Source of the DNA: Mycoplana azooxidifex
GTDB taxonomy: Bacteria; Pseudomonadota; Alphaproteobacteria; Rhizobiales; Rhizobiaceae
Assembly (NCBI RefSeq): GCF_014196765.1
Contig: NZ_JACIEE010000005.1
Coordinates: 1 to 64,000, forward strand
Direction of reading: 5' to 3'
Length of the DNA stretch: 64,000 nucleotides
Position numbers and translations under genes: made by a program. Every line of letters starts with the position of its first letter. Positions within the stretch are counted from its first letter, which is position 1. This document shows positions 17,530 to 26,951 of the stretch, in pieces. The notes beneath the pieces were generated by a model. That model saw nothing but the letters and a program-made list of their open reading frames with translations, was not told where the DNA came from and did no database searches.

Positions 17530-18435
17530 ATGGCCCGCAATACATTGCCGTCTATTACCGCCGGAGAAGGCGGTCTCAATCGATATCTCGACGAAATCCG
17601 TAAGTTTCCGATGCTTGAGCCGCAGCAGGAGTATATGCTCGCCAAGCGCTACCAGGAACATGACGACCGCGGTGCCGCGCACCAGTTGGTGACGAGCCAT
17701 CTGCGCCTCGTGGCCAAGATTGCCATGGGCTATCGCGGCTATGGCCTGCCGATCGGCGAAGTCATCTCCGAGGGCAATGTCGGCCTGATGCAGGCGGTCA
17801 AGAAGTTCGACCCCGAGCGCGGCTTCCGGCTGGCCACCTATGCGATGTGGTGGATCAAGGCTTCGATCCAGGAATATATCCTGCGGTCCTGGTCGCTGGT
17901 GAAGATGGGCACGACCGCAAACCAGAAGCGGCTGTTCTTCAACCTCCGCCGCATGAAGGGCAAGATCCAGGCCATCGAGGATGGCGACCTGCGACCCGAC
18001 CAGGTCGCCGAGATCGCTACCAAGCTGCAGGTGTCCGAAGCGGAAGTCGTGTCGATGAACCGGCGCCTGTCCGGCGACGCCTCGCTGAACGCGCCGATCA
18101 AGGCCAGCGAAGGCGACTCCGGCCAATGGCAGGATTGGCTCGTCGACGACCGCGAAAGCCAGGAAGAGACGCTGATCGAGCAGGACGAACTGGAAACCCG
18201 CCGCGCGATGCTGTCACGCGCCATGGGCGTCCTGAACGACCGCGAACGGCGCATCTTCGAGGCTCGGCGACTGTCCGAGGATCCGGTCACGCTGGAAGAG
18301 CTCTCCACCGAGTTCGACATCAGCCGCGAGCGCGTCCGCCAGATCGAGGTCCGCGCCTTCGAGAAGGTGCAGGAAGCCGTGGTCAAGTTCGCCGCCGAAC
18401 AGGCCAACGCCGTCCGCGTGATCGAGCAGGCCTGA
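17530..18435 (+). CDS. rpoH: Heat-shock sigma factor RpoH (sigma-32)
   Basis: This 301-residue group 3 sigma factor directs RNA polymerase to heat-shock promoters. It shows region 2 (EVISEGNVGLMQAVKKFDPE, then ATYAMWWIKASIQEYIL), the RpoH box region QKRLFFNLRRMK and region 4 with its helix-turn-helix (FDISRERVRQIEVRAFEKVQ). The ATG at 17530 follows AAAGGGG. Rhizobia often have two rpoH genes; its length and sequence fit RpoH1, but I cannot exclude RpoH2. Confidence 0.95.
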   Translation: MARNTLPSITAGEGGLNRYLDEIRKFPMLEPQQEYMLAKRYQEHDDRGAAHQLVTSHLRLVAKIAMGYRGYGLPIGEVISEGNVGLMQAVKKFDPERGFRLATYAMWWIKASIQEYILRSWSLVKMGTTANQKRLFFNLRRMKGKIQAIEDGDLRPDQVAEIATKLQVSEAEVVSMNRRLSGDASLNAPIKASEGDSGQWQDWLVDDRESQEETLIEQDELETRRAMLSRAMGVLNDRERRIFEARRLSEDPVTLEELSTEFDISRERVRQIEVRAFEKVQEAVVKFAAEQANAVRVIEQA

Positions 18436-18466
18436 CAAAGGCCCACGCCGACGCCGCATAATTTCC

Positions 18467-18504
18467 GGCCCGCCCGATCCCGCATCGGGCGGGCCGATCC
18501 GTTT
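18467..18504 (+). terminator. Terminator of rpoH
   Basis: GGCCCGCCCGAT (18467-18478) pairs with ATCGGGCGGGCC (18484-18495), and TTTT follows at 18502. It lies 31 nt after the rpoH stop. Confidence 0.8.
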
Positions 18505-18590
18505 TGGGGATGACGCGCCTCCCATCCTCCCGGCAGCCTCGGCCTGATCCAGGGAAATGCAGGCATGCTCGCATCAGGACTAAGAAAGGA

Positions 18591-18621
18591 AGAAGGCCCC
18601 GCACGCCGTGTGGGGCCTTCT
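18591..18621 (-). terminator. Terminator of the 779-residue membrane-protein gene
   Basis: On the minus strand AGAAGGCCCC pairs with GGGGCCTTCT, giving a stem with a short T-rich end. It lies 27 nt after the stop at 18648. Confidence 0.75.
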
Positions 18622-18647
18622 CTCCATGCAATCGGGGAACGCGTGCG

Positions 18648-20987
18648 TTACTGGCTGTCGGCAGCCGGCCCCAGGGCGGCCCAGGCGTTCATCACATTGT
18701 TGAATACCTCCGCACCCGAAGCACCCTTTTCCAGCGTGATCAGCGCACGCCGGCCGTTGCGATAGGTGATCGGAATGTCGATCCAGTCGCGCGTCTTCAG
18801 AAGCTCGGTGTTCCGTATGATCGCGTCCGGGAAATCGTTGAGCGCGATCATGTGGAAGTCCTCGGTGATCTTGGCCGGAACGGCGATCAGCGGATCGCCC
18901 CGGTCCTGCTCCGTCCGCTTCATCGCCACGCGCTGGACGCTGTCGATGTTGCCGCCCTCGAAGGTCGGCGGCAGGGCAAAGACGATCTCCACCAGATGGC
19001 TCGCCGGCAGTGACCGGTCGGCGTTGCGGCGGATCGTCACCTGGGCGGTCAAGCCGTTCGAAGGCGCGTTCAGCTGCGCGCGGATGACTGGCTCCGCCTT
19101 GGCGTCGCCGCCGGGCGAATCTTCCCCCTGCGACCAGACGACGGTGCCGTCGATCGCGGTCGGCGCGGACTGGCCGAGGCGCTCCTCGTAGATGAACATC
19201 TTCTGCGTGACACCGATCGGCGCCTGCTCGGCGGCAGCCCCCGTTGCAGCCCCCGGTGCAGGCGGCGTGCCGGCGGCCGGCGGCGTGGCCCCTTGCGCAA
19301 GGTCGCCCGGCGTAGTTGCCGCCGGGGGCGTTCCGGTCGTAGCCGTCCCGTCTGCCGCCGCGCCGGCGTCCGGACCGGGCCCGCTCACCGGAGCGGTGGA
19401 GGCGACCTCGGTCGACTGTTCGGCAACCGACTTGCCCTCCTCGCTTGCGGCCTGGCCCACGACCGGCGCAGGCCCGTCGTCGGCTTCGGTGCCGTCGGGC
19501 AGGAGGCGCTGGGTAAATTTGGTGCTGGTGGCGTCAGCGGATGCAACCTGCGTGTCCGGCGTTTGTGCCTGCCCGTCTTCGCCGGCATCGGTATTGCCTG
19601 CGGCAGGGGCCGCAGCACCCGGCGCAGGCGCTGGCGGCGCGGTCAGGTCGGCGACCATCCCGTCGACCGCATCCTTGTTCAGCCAGTAGGCGGCACCCGC
19701 GCCACCGATCACGGCAAGGGCGGCGACGACGGCGGCAATCCTGCCGACGCTGATGCGACGCTTGCGCGGCTCCGCGCGGAACGACCGCTGGCCGCTGCGA
19801 ACAGCCGCCGGCGCTGGATCGGTCGTGGCGACGCCGTCCTCGGCCGGCTGCGGGCCGGTCGCTTCATCGGCCTTGGGCTGGTAGCCGATCAGGTCCTCCA
19901 GATCGCCCCAGGCGCTGTCTGCGGGCTTCTTTGGCTCGCGGGCCGGGTCCGCGGCCGGCTCGGGCGAGCGGGCATCCTCCGGCCACGTCCATTCCGGCGA
20001 CAGCTCGGCGGAGACGTCGGGCGTGGCGGCCTTCGTGGGCTCGCCGAGGTCCGGCTCGTTGCCGAGCCCGTCCTCCTTCTCGGGTGGAATCTGCGTGTCC
20101 GTCCACTCCCACTCGGGCGACGTGGCCGGCATGCCGAGCGAGGCCTCGATCGGCGCAGGCGGGTCCACCCGCTCCGGGTGCCATGAGGCTTCGTCCTCCT
20201 GCGCAGGGGTCTGCGCGTGCTCGACGAAGGCCGTGTGGTCGTAGGCGGGATCGTCCACCGGCTCCAGGCCGATGAAAGGGGGATTGTCGGCCGGGACCGG
20301 CTCGTCCGCGGCATCCGGATGGGAGCCCTCGTCGCTCGAAGCGAACGCCGGCGAGGCTTCGCTCTCTACCTGTTGCGGCGACCACGCATGCTCGGGCTCA
20401 GACTCAGGCTCGACCGTCGGGGACACTGGCTCGTCTGCGTCCCGGTGATAATCGGATTCGGCCGCGACAGGCTCAGGCGCCTCGTCGACGAAGCCGGTTT
20501 CGCCTGCCGAATGCCCGACCACGGGCTCTTCTTCGACAGGTGCCTCGACCGGAGGCTCCTCGACGGCTGGCTCAGGGGCGACGGGCTCCTCGGCCCAGCG
20601 CTCTTCCGCAGCGGCATCGTCGCGCGCGTACGCGACGGGCTCTTCGACCGACGGCTCCGGAGCCAGCTCTTGCGACTCGGGCTCAGGCTCTGGCTCGGGG
20701 AATGGAACCGTAGCCGCAGCCTCGGCGGGCTCCTCGACCAGCAGATCCTCGACCAGCGGCTCCTCCGCCGGCAGCGCTTCGGCGTGTTCGTCCTCCACCG
20801 AGGAAATCGCGGCCTCGAGCTTGTCGAGCTGGCGCTGGACGAGGTCGTCCGACGGGCGCGGGTTCATGGCCTCGAGCTGCCTGCGGACGGCGCCGCGAGC
20901 CTTCTCGTAGACCTTGACCCGCATGTCCGGGGAATTGTCCGTGAGGCCATCAACGGCCCTACGAATGACTGCTACAAAATCCGCCAT
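18648..20987 (-). CDS. Large acidic, mostly disordered single-pass membrane protein, unknown function
   Basis: The 779-residue protein begins with a short conserved-looking helical domain (MADFVAVIRRAVDGL, then YEKARGAVRRQLEAMNPRP). A Glu/Pro/Ala-rich disordered region of about 330 residues follows, then a basic stretch and one membrane helix (RIAAVVAALAVIGGAGAAYW, about residue 425). A second Ala/Pro/Gly-rich linker leads to a folded C-terminal domain of about 165 residues (VTQKMFIYEERLG, TAIDGTVVWSQGEDSPGGD). I recall relatives only in Rhizobiales, as hypotheticals. It lies 69 nt downstream of purA on the same strand and may be co-transcribed with it. Confidence 0.8.
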   Translation of the reverse strand: MADFVAVIRRAVDGLTDNSPDMRVKVYEKARGAVRRQLEAMNPRPSDDLVQRQLDKLEAAISSVEDEHAEALPAEEPLVEDLLVEEPAEAAATVPFPEPEPEPESQELAPEPSVEEPVAYARDDAAAEERWAEEPVAPEPAVEEPPVEAPVEEEPVVGHSAGETGFVDEAPEPVAAESDYHRDADEPVSPTVEPESEPEHAWSPQQVESEASPAFASSDEGSHPDAADEPVPADNPPFIGLEPVDDPAYDHTAFVEHAQTPAQEDEASWHPERVDPPAPIEASLGMPATSPEWEWTDTQIPPEKEDGLGNEPDLGEPTKAATPDVSAELSPEWTWPEDARSPEPAADPAREPKKPADSAWGDLEDLIGYQPKADEATGPQPAEDGVATTDPAPAAVRSGQRSFRAEPRKRRISVGRIAAVVAALAVIGGAGAAYWLNKDAVDGMVADLTAPPAPAPGAAAPAAGNTDAGEDGQAQTPDTQVASADATSTKFTQRLLPDGTEADDGPAPVVGQAASEEGKSVAEQSTEVASTAPVSGPGPDAGAAADGTATTGTPPAATTPGDLAQGATPPAAGTPPAPGAATGAAAEQAPIGVTQKMFIYEERLGQSAPTAIDGTVVWSQGEDSPGGDAKAEPVIRAQLNAPSNGLTAQVTIRRNADRSLPASHLVEIVFALPPTFEGGNIDSVQRVAMKRTEQDRGDPLIAVPAKITEDFHMIALNDFPDAIIRNTELLKTRDWIDIPITYRNGRRALITLEKGASGAEVFNNVMNAWAALGPAADSQ

Positions 20988-21056
20988 AAGAACTTTCTCG
21001 TGATCTCCGGCCTTTCGTGGTCGCGAATCCAGCCCGGAACTGTGTCAAATCAAATC

Positions 21057-22361
21057 TTAGTCCTCGAAGGGATCGGTCACAAGTATGGTGTCGTCGCGTT
21101 CCGGGCTGGTGGAAAGCAGCGCCACCGGTGCGCCGATCAGCTCTTCGACCTGGCGGACATACTTGATCGCCTGCGCCGGCAGATCGGCCCACTTGCGCGC
21201 GCCGACTGTCGATTCCTTCCATCCTTCCAGGGTGATGTACTTCGCCACGACCCGCGCCTGCTGGCCCTGGCTCGCCGGCAGGTGGTCGATCTCCTCGCCG
21301 TCGAGCGTATAGCCGACGCAGATCTTCAGTTCGTCCAGGCCGTCGAGGACGTCGAGCTTGGTGAGCGCAATCCCGGTGATGCCGTTCGTGGCGACCGACT
21401 GGCGCACGAGGGCAGCGTCGAACCAGCCGCAGCGGCGCTTGCGGCCCGTCACCGTGCCGAACTCGCGGCCGCGCTCGCCGAGGAACTGGCCGATCTCGTC
21501 GGTCAGCTCGGTCGGGAACGGCCCCTCGCCGACGCGCGTCGTATAGGCCTTGGTGATGCCGAGCACGTAGCCGAGCGCCCCCGGACCCATGCCCGAACCC
21601 GCAGCCGCCTGGCCCGCGACCGTGTTGGAGGAGGTGACGAAGGGGTAGGTGCCGTGGTCGATATCGAGCAGCGAGCCCTGCGCGCCCTCGAACAGGATGC
21701 GTGCGCCGCGACGGCGCTCCTTGTCGAGCATCAGCCAGACGGTATCGCGGAACGGCAGCACGCGATCGGAGACCGACGTCAGCTCCTGCATGATCGTCTC
21801 GTGGCTGACCTCGGCCTCACCGAGCCCGCGGCGCAGGGCGTTGTGGTGCGTCAGCAGCCGGTCGACCTTGGCCGACAGCGTTTCCAGGTCGGCGAGATCC
21901 ATGACGCGGATCGCGCGGCGGCCGACCTTGTCCTCGTAGGCGGGGCCGATGCCGCGGCGGGTCGTGCCGATCTTCACGCCGCCGTTGGACTTGCCGGCCG
22001 CATCCTCGCGGATGCCGTCGAGCTCGCGGTGCAGCGACAGGATCAGCGTGGCATTGTCGGCAATGCGCAGGTTTTCCGGGGTGACCGTGACGCCCTGCGC
22101 GGCCAGCCTGTCGATCTCCGCGCAAAGCGCATGCGGGTCGACGACGACACCGTTACCGATCACGGCCATCTTGCCCGGGCGGACGACGCCCGAGGGAAGC
22201 AGCGACAGCTTGTAGCTGGTCCCGTCGATCACCAGCGTATGCCCGGCATTGTGACCGCCCTGAAAGCGGACCACGATGTCGGCGCGCTCCGAGAGCCAGT
22301 CGACAATCTTGCCCTTGCCTTCGTCACCCCATTGGGACCCGATCACCACGACATTGGTCAT
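21057..22361 (-). CDS. purA: Adenylosuccinate synthetase
   Basis: PurA joins IMP and aspartate with GTP to make adenylosuccinate, the first step to AMP. The 434-residue protein shows [26 protein letters not shown], the [11 protein letters not shown] active-site segment and TKLDVLDG. The ATG at 22361 follows AGGATAAG and gives the normal length; codons up to 22466 are not conserved. Confidence 0.97.
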   Translation of the reverse strand: MTNVVVIGSQWGDEGKGKIVDWLSERADIVVRFQGGHNAGHTLVIDGTSYKLSLLPSGVVRPGKMAVIGNGVVVDPHALCAEIDRLAAQGVTVTPENLRIADNATLILSLHRELDGIREDAAGKSNGGVKIGTTRRGIGPAYEDKVGRRAIRVMDLADLETLSAKVDRLLTHHNALRRGLGEAEVSHETIMQELTSVSDRVLPFRDTVWLMLDKERRRGARILFEGAQGSLLDIDHGTYPFVTSSNTVAGQAAAGSGMGPGALGYVLGITKAYTTRVGEGPFPTELTDEIGQFLGERGREFGTVTGRKRRCGWFDAALVRQSVATNGITGIALTKLDVLDGLDELKICVGYTLDGEEIDHLPASQGQQARVVAKYITLEGWKESTVGARKWADLPAQAIKYVRQVEELIGAPVALLSTSPERDDTILVTDPFED

Positions 22362-22549
22362 TTCGCTTATCCTGCCTCTTGCGCGCTTTTCGCGGCACGC
22401 ACTCTGAAAACCCGCGCATCTATACTGTGTAGTTTTCGTGAAAGCGACCCTGTTGTATCGGCGCAACCTGCTTTTTGCATGGCAGAATCGGCAAATAGCC
22501 CCTATTTGTCCGCTCGCCCCGACCGACGCGGGGAGCGAGAGTATCCCCG

Positions 22550-23446
22550 ATGACGGCAGTGAATCGAAGAGCCTATTTCTACCTCTGCGTAACCACGTTT
22601 CTCTGGGGCGGCAATTCGGTCGCCGGCAAGCTCGCCATCGGCCATGTCAGCCCGATGATGCTGACGACACTGCGCTGGCTGATCGCCGTCGTCATCATCA
22701 TCGCCTTCATGACCCCGCAGATAAGGCGCGACTGGGCGCAGATCAAAGCCCACTGGCTGCTCCTCTTCCTCTATGGCGCCGCCGGCTTCACCCTGTTCAA
22801 CGCCCTGCTCTATACGGCTGTAGGCTATACCAGCGTCATCAATGTGGTGCTCGAGCAGGCCGGCATCCCGATGCTGATCTTCGTCATGAACTTTGCCCTG
22901 TTCCGCACCCCTGCCTCGCCGGCCCAACTCGTGGGGTTCGGCGTGACGCTGCTGGGCGTGCTGGTGACTTCGGCGCACGGCGACCTGACGTCGCTGCTGG
23001 AACTGGAGTTCAACTTCGGCGACACGCTGATGCTGATGGCCTGCCTCGTCTATGCGGTCTACACGGTCGCCCTGCGCTGGAAGCCGGTGATGCACTGGCA
23101 GAGCTTCATCGCCGCCCCGGCCCTCGGCGCGCTGATCAGCTCGCTGCCGCTCCTGTGGTGGGAGGCATCCGCCGGACGGGCGATCCTGCCCGATGCCACC
23201 GGCTGGGCCATCGTCCTCTATGCGGCGATCTTCCCGTCGCTGATGTCGCAGGTGCTGTGGGTGCGCGGCGTGGAACTGATCGGCCCGAACCGCGCCGGCC
23301 TCTTCATCAATGCCATCCCCGTCTTTGGCATGCTGCTGTCGATCGTGCTGGTCGGCGAGACCTTCCAGCCGTTCCACTTCGTCGCCATCGGCCTGGTCCT
23401 CAGCGGCATCGCGATCGCGGAATGGGGCCGGCCGAAACCGGTCTGA
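22550..23446 (+). CDS. DMT-superfamily transporter (two EamA domains)
   Basis: The 298-residue protein has about ten membrane helices in two EamA repeats. The first starts [20 protein letters not shown] and the second [20 protein letters not shown]. Family members export amino acids, metabolites or drugs; the substrate cannot be told. It is divergent from purA and convergent with the LysR gene. Confidence 0.88.
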   Translation: MTAVNRRAYFYLCVTTFLWGGNSVAGKLAIGHVSPMMLTTLRWLIAVVIIIAFMTPQIRRDWAQIKAHWLLLFLYGAAGFTLFNALLYTAVGYTSVINVVLEQAGIPMLIFVMNFALFRTPASPAQLVGFGVTLLGVLVTSAHGDLTSLLELEFNFGDTLMLMACLVYAVYTVALRWKPVMHWQSFIAAPALGALISSLPLLWWEASAGRAILPDATGWAIVLYAAIFPSLMSQVLWVRGVELIGPNRAGLFINAIPVFGMLLSIVLVGETFQPFHFVAIGLVLSGIAIAEWGRPKPV

Positions 23447-23478
23447 ACGCCCTCGCCCGGGTCGTCTCGCGATCGATC

Positions 23479-24381
23479 TCACGAGCGGCCGGCGTCGGCC
23501 CGCTCCAGACTTGCCGGGATCGTCTCGGTCAGCCAGCGCTCCAGCGCAAGCGTATCCGGCCGTGTCGCGACGTGCGGCGAGATCCACAGCACCAGTCGTC
23601 GCGGCCCCTTGGCAAACCCGAAGGGCGCCACGAGCCTTCCCGAGGCGAGGTCGTCGAGGACCAGCATCTTGGGAACGACCGCAAAGCCCAGCCCGAATCC
23701 CGCCGCCTGGATCAGCAGGTAGAAGTGGTCGAAGCTGCTGCGGATCGGCGCCGCCTTCAGCGCGACGCCCGAGGCGGCGATCCAGTCCTGCCAGGCCTCC
23801 GGGCGCGTGTTGGTCGCAAGCAGCGCCGCCTCCGCCAGATCGGTCGGCGCGCCTATGGGATTGGCCGAAAAGTAGGCGGGCGAACAGACCGGGCCGATCC
23901 ACTCGGCCGCAAGATCGCGCATCAGCGCGTCCGGCGGCGGGGCGATCGTGCTGCTGCGGATCGCCACGCTGATCTTGTCGCGCATGAAGTCGATCCGATC
24001 GTAGTTCATGTTGAACTGAAGCTCGATCTCCGGGTGAAGCTCGTGAAACTGCGAGATGTGCGGGATGATCCAGCGCATCATGATCGACGACGAGCAGGAA
24101 AGCGTCAGCGGCCGCGGCTTTACCCGCTCGATGCTGGTCTGGATCAGGCGGAACGCCGTGCCCAGCCCCTCGGCAAGCTGGATTCCCTCCGGCGTCGGGT
24201 CGGTCGACTTGGCGTTCCGGTTCAGCAGCAGCACGCCGAGCAGCGTCTCCAGCCCCTTGATATGCCGGCTCACCGCCCCGTGCGTGACGAAGAGCTCCTC
24301 GGCGGCAAGCGTCATGCTCCTGTGGCGTACGGTCGCCTCGAAGGCCTTCAGCGCCGTCAGGGACGGCAGGGGCTGGCTCAC
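23479..24381 (-). CDS. LysR-type transcriptional regulator, GcvA-like
   Basis: The 300-residue protein has an N-terminal winged helix (LPSLTALKAFEATVRHRSMT, then HGAVSRHIKGLETLLG) and a LysR substrate-binding domain. I chose the GTG at 24381 because GGAGAG lies 7 nt upstream and the length matches GcvA-type proteins; a GTG at 24426 would add 15 residues. It is divergent from an MFS transporter gene and probably controls it. Confidence 0.85.
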   Translation of the reverse strand: MSQPLPSLTALKAFEATVRHRSMTLAAEELFVTHGAVSRHIKGLETLLGVLLLNRNAKSTDPTPEGIQLAEGLGTAFRLIQTSIERVKPRPLTLSCSSSIMMRWIIPHISQFHELHPEIELQFNMNYDRIDFMRDKISVAIRSSTIAPPPDALMRDLAAEWIGPVCSPAYFSANPIGAPTDLAEAALLATNTRPEAWQDWIAASGVALKAAPIRSSFDHFYLLIQAAGFGLGFAVVPKMLVLDDLASGRLVAPFGFAKGPRRLVLWISPHVATRPDTLALERWLTETIPASLERADAGRS

Positions 24382-24448
24382 TGTTTCGCTCTCCAGGCTT
24401 CGCACAATGCTGTGATCTGAAGTCACAGCGCAGCGGACATTAAATCGA

Positions 24449-24478
24449 TTGCGGAGTTTGTCCAGCGGCCAATATTAT
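24449..24478 (+). promoter_or_regulatory. Possible sigma-70 promoter of the MFS gene
   Basis: TTGCGG, an 18-nt spacer, then TATTAT, in the 309-nt spacer between the LysR and MFS genes. Nothing else is recognisable in that spacer. Confidence 0.35.
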
Positions 24479-24690
24479 CAGCCGAGGAGCTGCCGGGCAG
24501 GTAGAACTGGGTGGAGCGCGCATTCTTCCGGACATTGCGAGGGGCGGCCAGAGTGAGTTTTAGACAACTCATCGGGGTGGTCTGCAACGGAAAATCCGAT
24601 CTACCCGACTGCCTGTCCGTGCGGGCTCGGATTCCGTTTCATCTTCTCTGGCGGTGAACGGGGCATTGTAACAGCACAGGGGAGGACGCC

Positions 24691-26025
24691 TTGCACACAA
24701 TCAATCCAGCCGCCCAGGCCGACCGGGTGGAGCAATCCGCCATCAGCAAGATCTCGTGGCGGCTCGTACCCTTCATCGCGCTGATGTTCTTCATCAATTT
24801 CCTCGACCGCACGGCGATCTCGTTTGCCGGTCCGAACGGGATGACGGAGGACCTCGGCCTGACGGCCGCCCAGTTCGGCTTTGCCGCCGGCATCTTCTTC
24901 TTCGGCTACATCGTGCTCGAGATTCCGAGCAACCTTGCCCTGCACAAGTTCGGCGCGCGTAAGTGGCTGGCCCGCATCATGGTGAGCTGGGGCATCGTCT
25001 CGCTGCTGTTCACCTGGGTGAGCAGTTCCACCGAGCTCTACATCCTGCGCTTCCTGCTCGGCATCGCCGAGGCCGGCTTCTTCCCCGGCGCCATCCTGTT
25101 CCTCAGCACGTGGGTCCCTTCGCGCCACCGCGCCAAGATCCTGGCACTGTTCTACCTCGCCCAGCCGCTGACCACCGTGATCGGCGCGCCGATCGCCTCG
25201 GCGCTCATCCAGGCGCATGGCGCCTTCGGCCTCGAAGGCTGGCGGATCATGTTCTTCGGCGTCTCCGTTCCGGCCATCATCGTCGGCATCGTCACATGGT
25301 TCTACCTGCCCGACAGGCCCAATGACGCCAAGTGGCTGAGCCAGGACGAGAAGGACTGGCTGAACGGCGAACTGGCCAAGGAAGACAAGGTCAAGGCTGG
25401 CGGGGGCCACGGCCGCATGACCGGCGCCGCATTGAAGGACGGCCGCGTCTGGCTGCTGTCGGCGATCTACTTCGGCCTGATCTACGGCCTCTATGCGCTC
25501 GCCTTCTTCCTGCCGACGATCATCGGTGGCTTCGAGGAGAAGTTCGGCACCAAATTCGACGTGTTCGACAAGGGCCTGATCACTGCGGTGCCATATCTGC
25601 CCGCGGCAATTGCGCTGTACTTCTGGAGCCGCGACGCGAGCAAGCGCGGCGTCCGGGTCTGGCACATCGGCATCCCGGCGCTGGTCGGCGCGCTCAGCAT
25701 CCCGCTGGCGCTCTCGATGAATTCGCCCGAGGCGACGATCGCTGTCATCACCATCACGGCGTGCTCGATCTTCTCCGCACTGCCGAACTTCTGGTCGATC
25801 CCCGGCCGCTTCCTGTCGGGTGCGGGCGCTGCCGCCGGCATCGCGCTGATCAACACGATCGGCAACCTCGCCGGCTTCGCCGCCCCCTACATCACCGGCG
25901 CGGTCCGGGACGCGACGGGGCTGTTCGAACTGCCGATGTACATCGTCGGCGGCCTGATGTTCGTCTCGGCGATCCTCGCCTTCTCGATCGGCGGAAAGAT
26001 CAAGGAACCGCTTCCGACGGCATGA
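24691..26025 (+). CDS. MFS transporter, anion:cation symporter (ACS) family
   Basis: The 444-residue protein has 12 predicted membrane helices and a central cytosolic loop. It carries ACS family patterns: FINFLDRTAISFAGPNGM, FFFGYIVLEIPSNLALHKFG and LGIAEAGFFPGAILFLSTWV. Such permeases import organic acids such as tartrate, phthalate, hydroxyphenylacetate or sugar acids. Start is TTG at 24691 after GGGGAGGA. The divergent LysR regulator suggests substrate-induced expression. The GlcG-like gene 203 nt downstream could be in the same unit. Confidence 0.88.
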   Translation: MHTINPAAQADRVEQSAISKISWRLVPFIALMFFINFLDRTAISFAGPNGMTEDLGLTAAQFGFAAGIFFFGYIVLEIPSNLALHKFGARKWLARIMVSWGIVSLLFTWVSSSTELYILRFLLGIAEAGFFPGAILFLSTWVPSRHRAKILALFYLAQPLTTVIGAPIASALIQAHGAFGLEGWRIMFFGVSVPAIIVGIVTWFYLPDRPNDAKWLSQDEKDWLNGELAKEDKVKAGGGHGRMTGAALKDGRVWLLSAIYFGLIYGLYALAFFLPTIIGGFEEKFGTKFDVFDKGLITAVPYLPAAIALYFWSRDASKRGVRVWHIGIPALVGALSIPLALSMNSPEATIAVITITACSIFSALPNFWSIPGRFLSGAGAAAGIALINTIGNLAGFAAPYITGAVRDATGLFELPMYIVGGLMFVSAILAFSIGGKIKEPLPTA

Positions 26026-26228
26026 AAATGCTAAATCTCCGCGCCGGCAGCCGCCGGCGCGGAGACACGCCCTGACCGGGCCTCGACCCCGCCTGCCAGA
26101 CCGGCAGCCTGCCCCGCCCCGCCCGCGCCTGCCGATTTTTTCCCGTGCGGCAAAAGTCATTCTGCATCGCGCCGGCTGCCTTTGCGTCTCCTGCCACGCT
26201 ATCCTGCGGCGAAACACAGGAGACAGCC

Positions 26229-26648
26229 ATGACCAGCTACCGGGAAACGATCGCACTCAGCCACAAGGGCGCCATGGACCTGCTCACGGCAGCCGTCGCC
26301 CATGCCGAGAAGATCGGCGTGCCGCAGTGCATCTTCGTCATCGACGCCAGCGGCGAGACGATTGCCAGCCTCCGCATGGACGGCGCCAAATATCTCAGCA
26401 TGCACACCGCCCGCGCGAAGGCCCGCACCGCAGCCTCGATCAACAACCCGACCGGCGCCATGCCGGTTGAATTCGGCGTGGCCGCCGGCATCGCCTCCCA
26501 GGGTGGCGTCACGCACCTTCCCGGGGGGCTGCCGATCCGCTTCGGCGGCAGGCTCGCCGGCGCGATCGGCGTCGGCTCCGGCACCGGCGACCAGGATTTC
26601 GAGGTCGGCCGCGCGGCATTGAAGGCGGTCGGCGCGGACGCGGTCTGA
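26229..26648 (+). CDS. GlcG/HbpS-family heme-binding-like protein
   Basis: This small alpha/beta protein of 139 residues has the family patterns CIFVIDASGETIASLRMDGA and GGLPIRFGGRLAGAIGVGSG. Members include GlcG of glycolate loci and HbpS, which binds heme; a precise role is unknown. The ATG follows CAGGAGACA. It sits downstream of an organic-acid-type transporter, a common pairing. Confidence 0.85.
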   Translation: MTSYRETIALSHKGAMDLLTAAVAHAEKIGVPQCIFVIDASGETIASLRMDGAKYLSMHTARAKARTAASINNPTGAMPVEFGVAAGIASQGGVTHLPGGLPIRFGGRLAGAIGVGSGTGDQDFEVGRAALKAVGADAV

Positions 26649-26746
26649 CCGTACGCTGGAAGGGCTGGCGGTGTCCCAAGGCACCGCGCGGCGCTCTTCA
26701 TCATCAGATCGGATCGACGCGCCAATCCTCAAGTCACAAGCAATAG

Positions 26747-26858
26747 CCCCTCACCCCAACCCTCTCCCCGCAAGCGGGGAGAGGGGGTTTGAAACGTCGC
26801 GGCAGGTGTCCTTCTCCCCGCCTGCGGGGAGAAGGTGCCGGCAGGCGGATGAGGGGCG
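26747..26858. repeat. REP-like intergenic repeat with two hairpins
   Basis: CCCTCTCCCCG/CGGGGAGAGGG (26760-26785) and CTTCTCCCCGC/GCGGGGAGAAG (26811-26834) are flanked by CCCCTCACCCC and GAGGGGCG. I recall this sequence type as dispersed in GC-rich proteobacteria. It occupies most of the gap between the GlcG-like gene and serA. Confidence 0.75.
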
Positions 26859-26891
26859 ATCGTGGACCAGAAGCCCCCCACCCCCCACAAG

Positions 26892-26924
26892 AAAGCCCGC
26901 CCCGGATCACTCCGGCGCGGGCCT
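26892..26924 (-). terminator. Terminator of serA
   Basis: On the minus strand AGGCCCGCGCCGG pairs with CCGGGGCGGGCTTT around ATCA-type loop bases, ending in TTTC. It lies 28 nt after the serA stop. Confidence 0.75.
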
Positions 26925-26951
26925 CTTCACGCGTCCTGGGAGGAGACGAAA

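Noticed and set aside
20217-22553. Plus-strand open frame of 778 codons
   Set aside because: It is antisense to purA and the large membrane-protein gene and has no recognisable domain.
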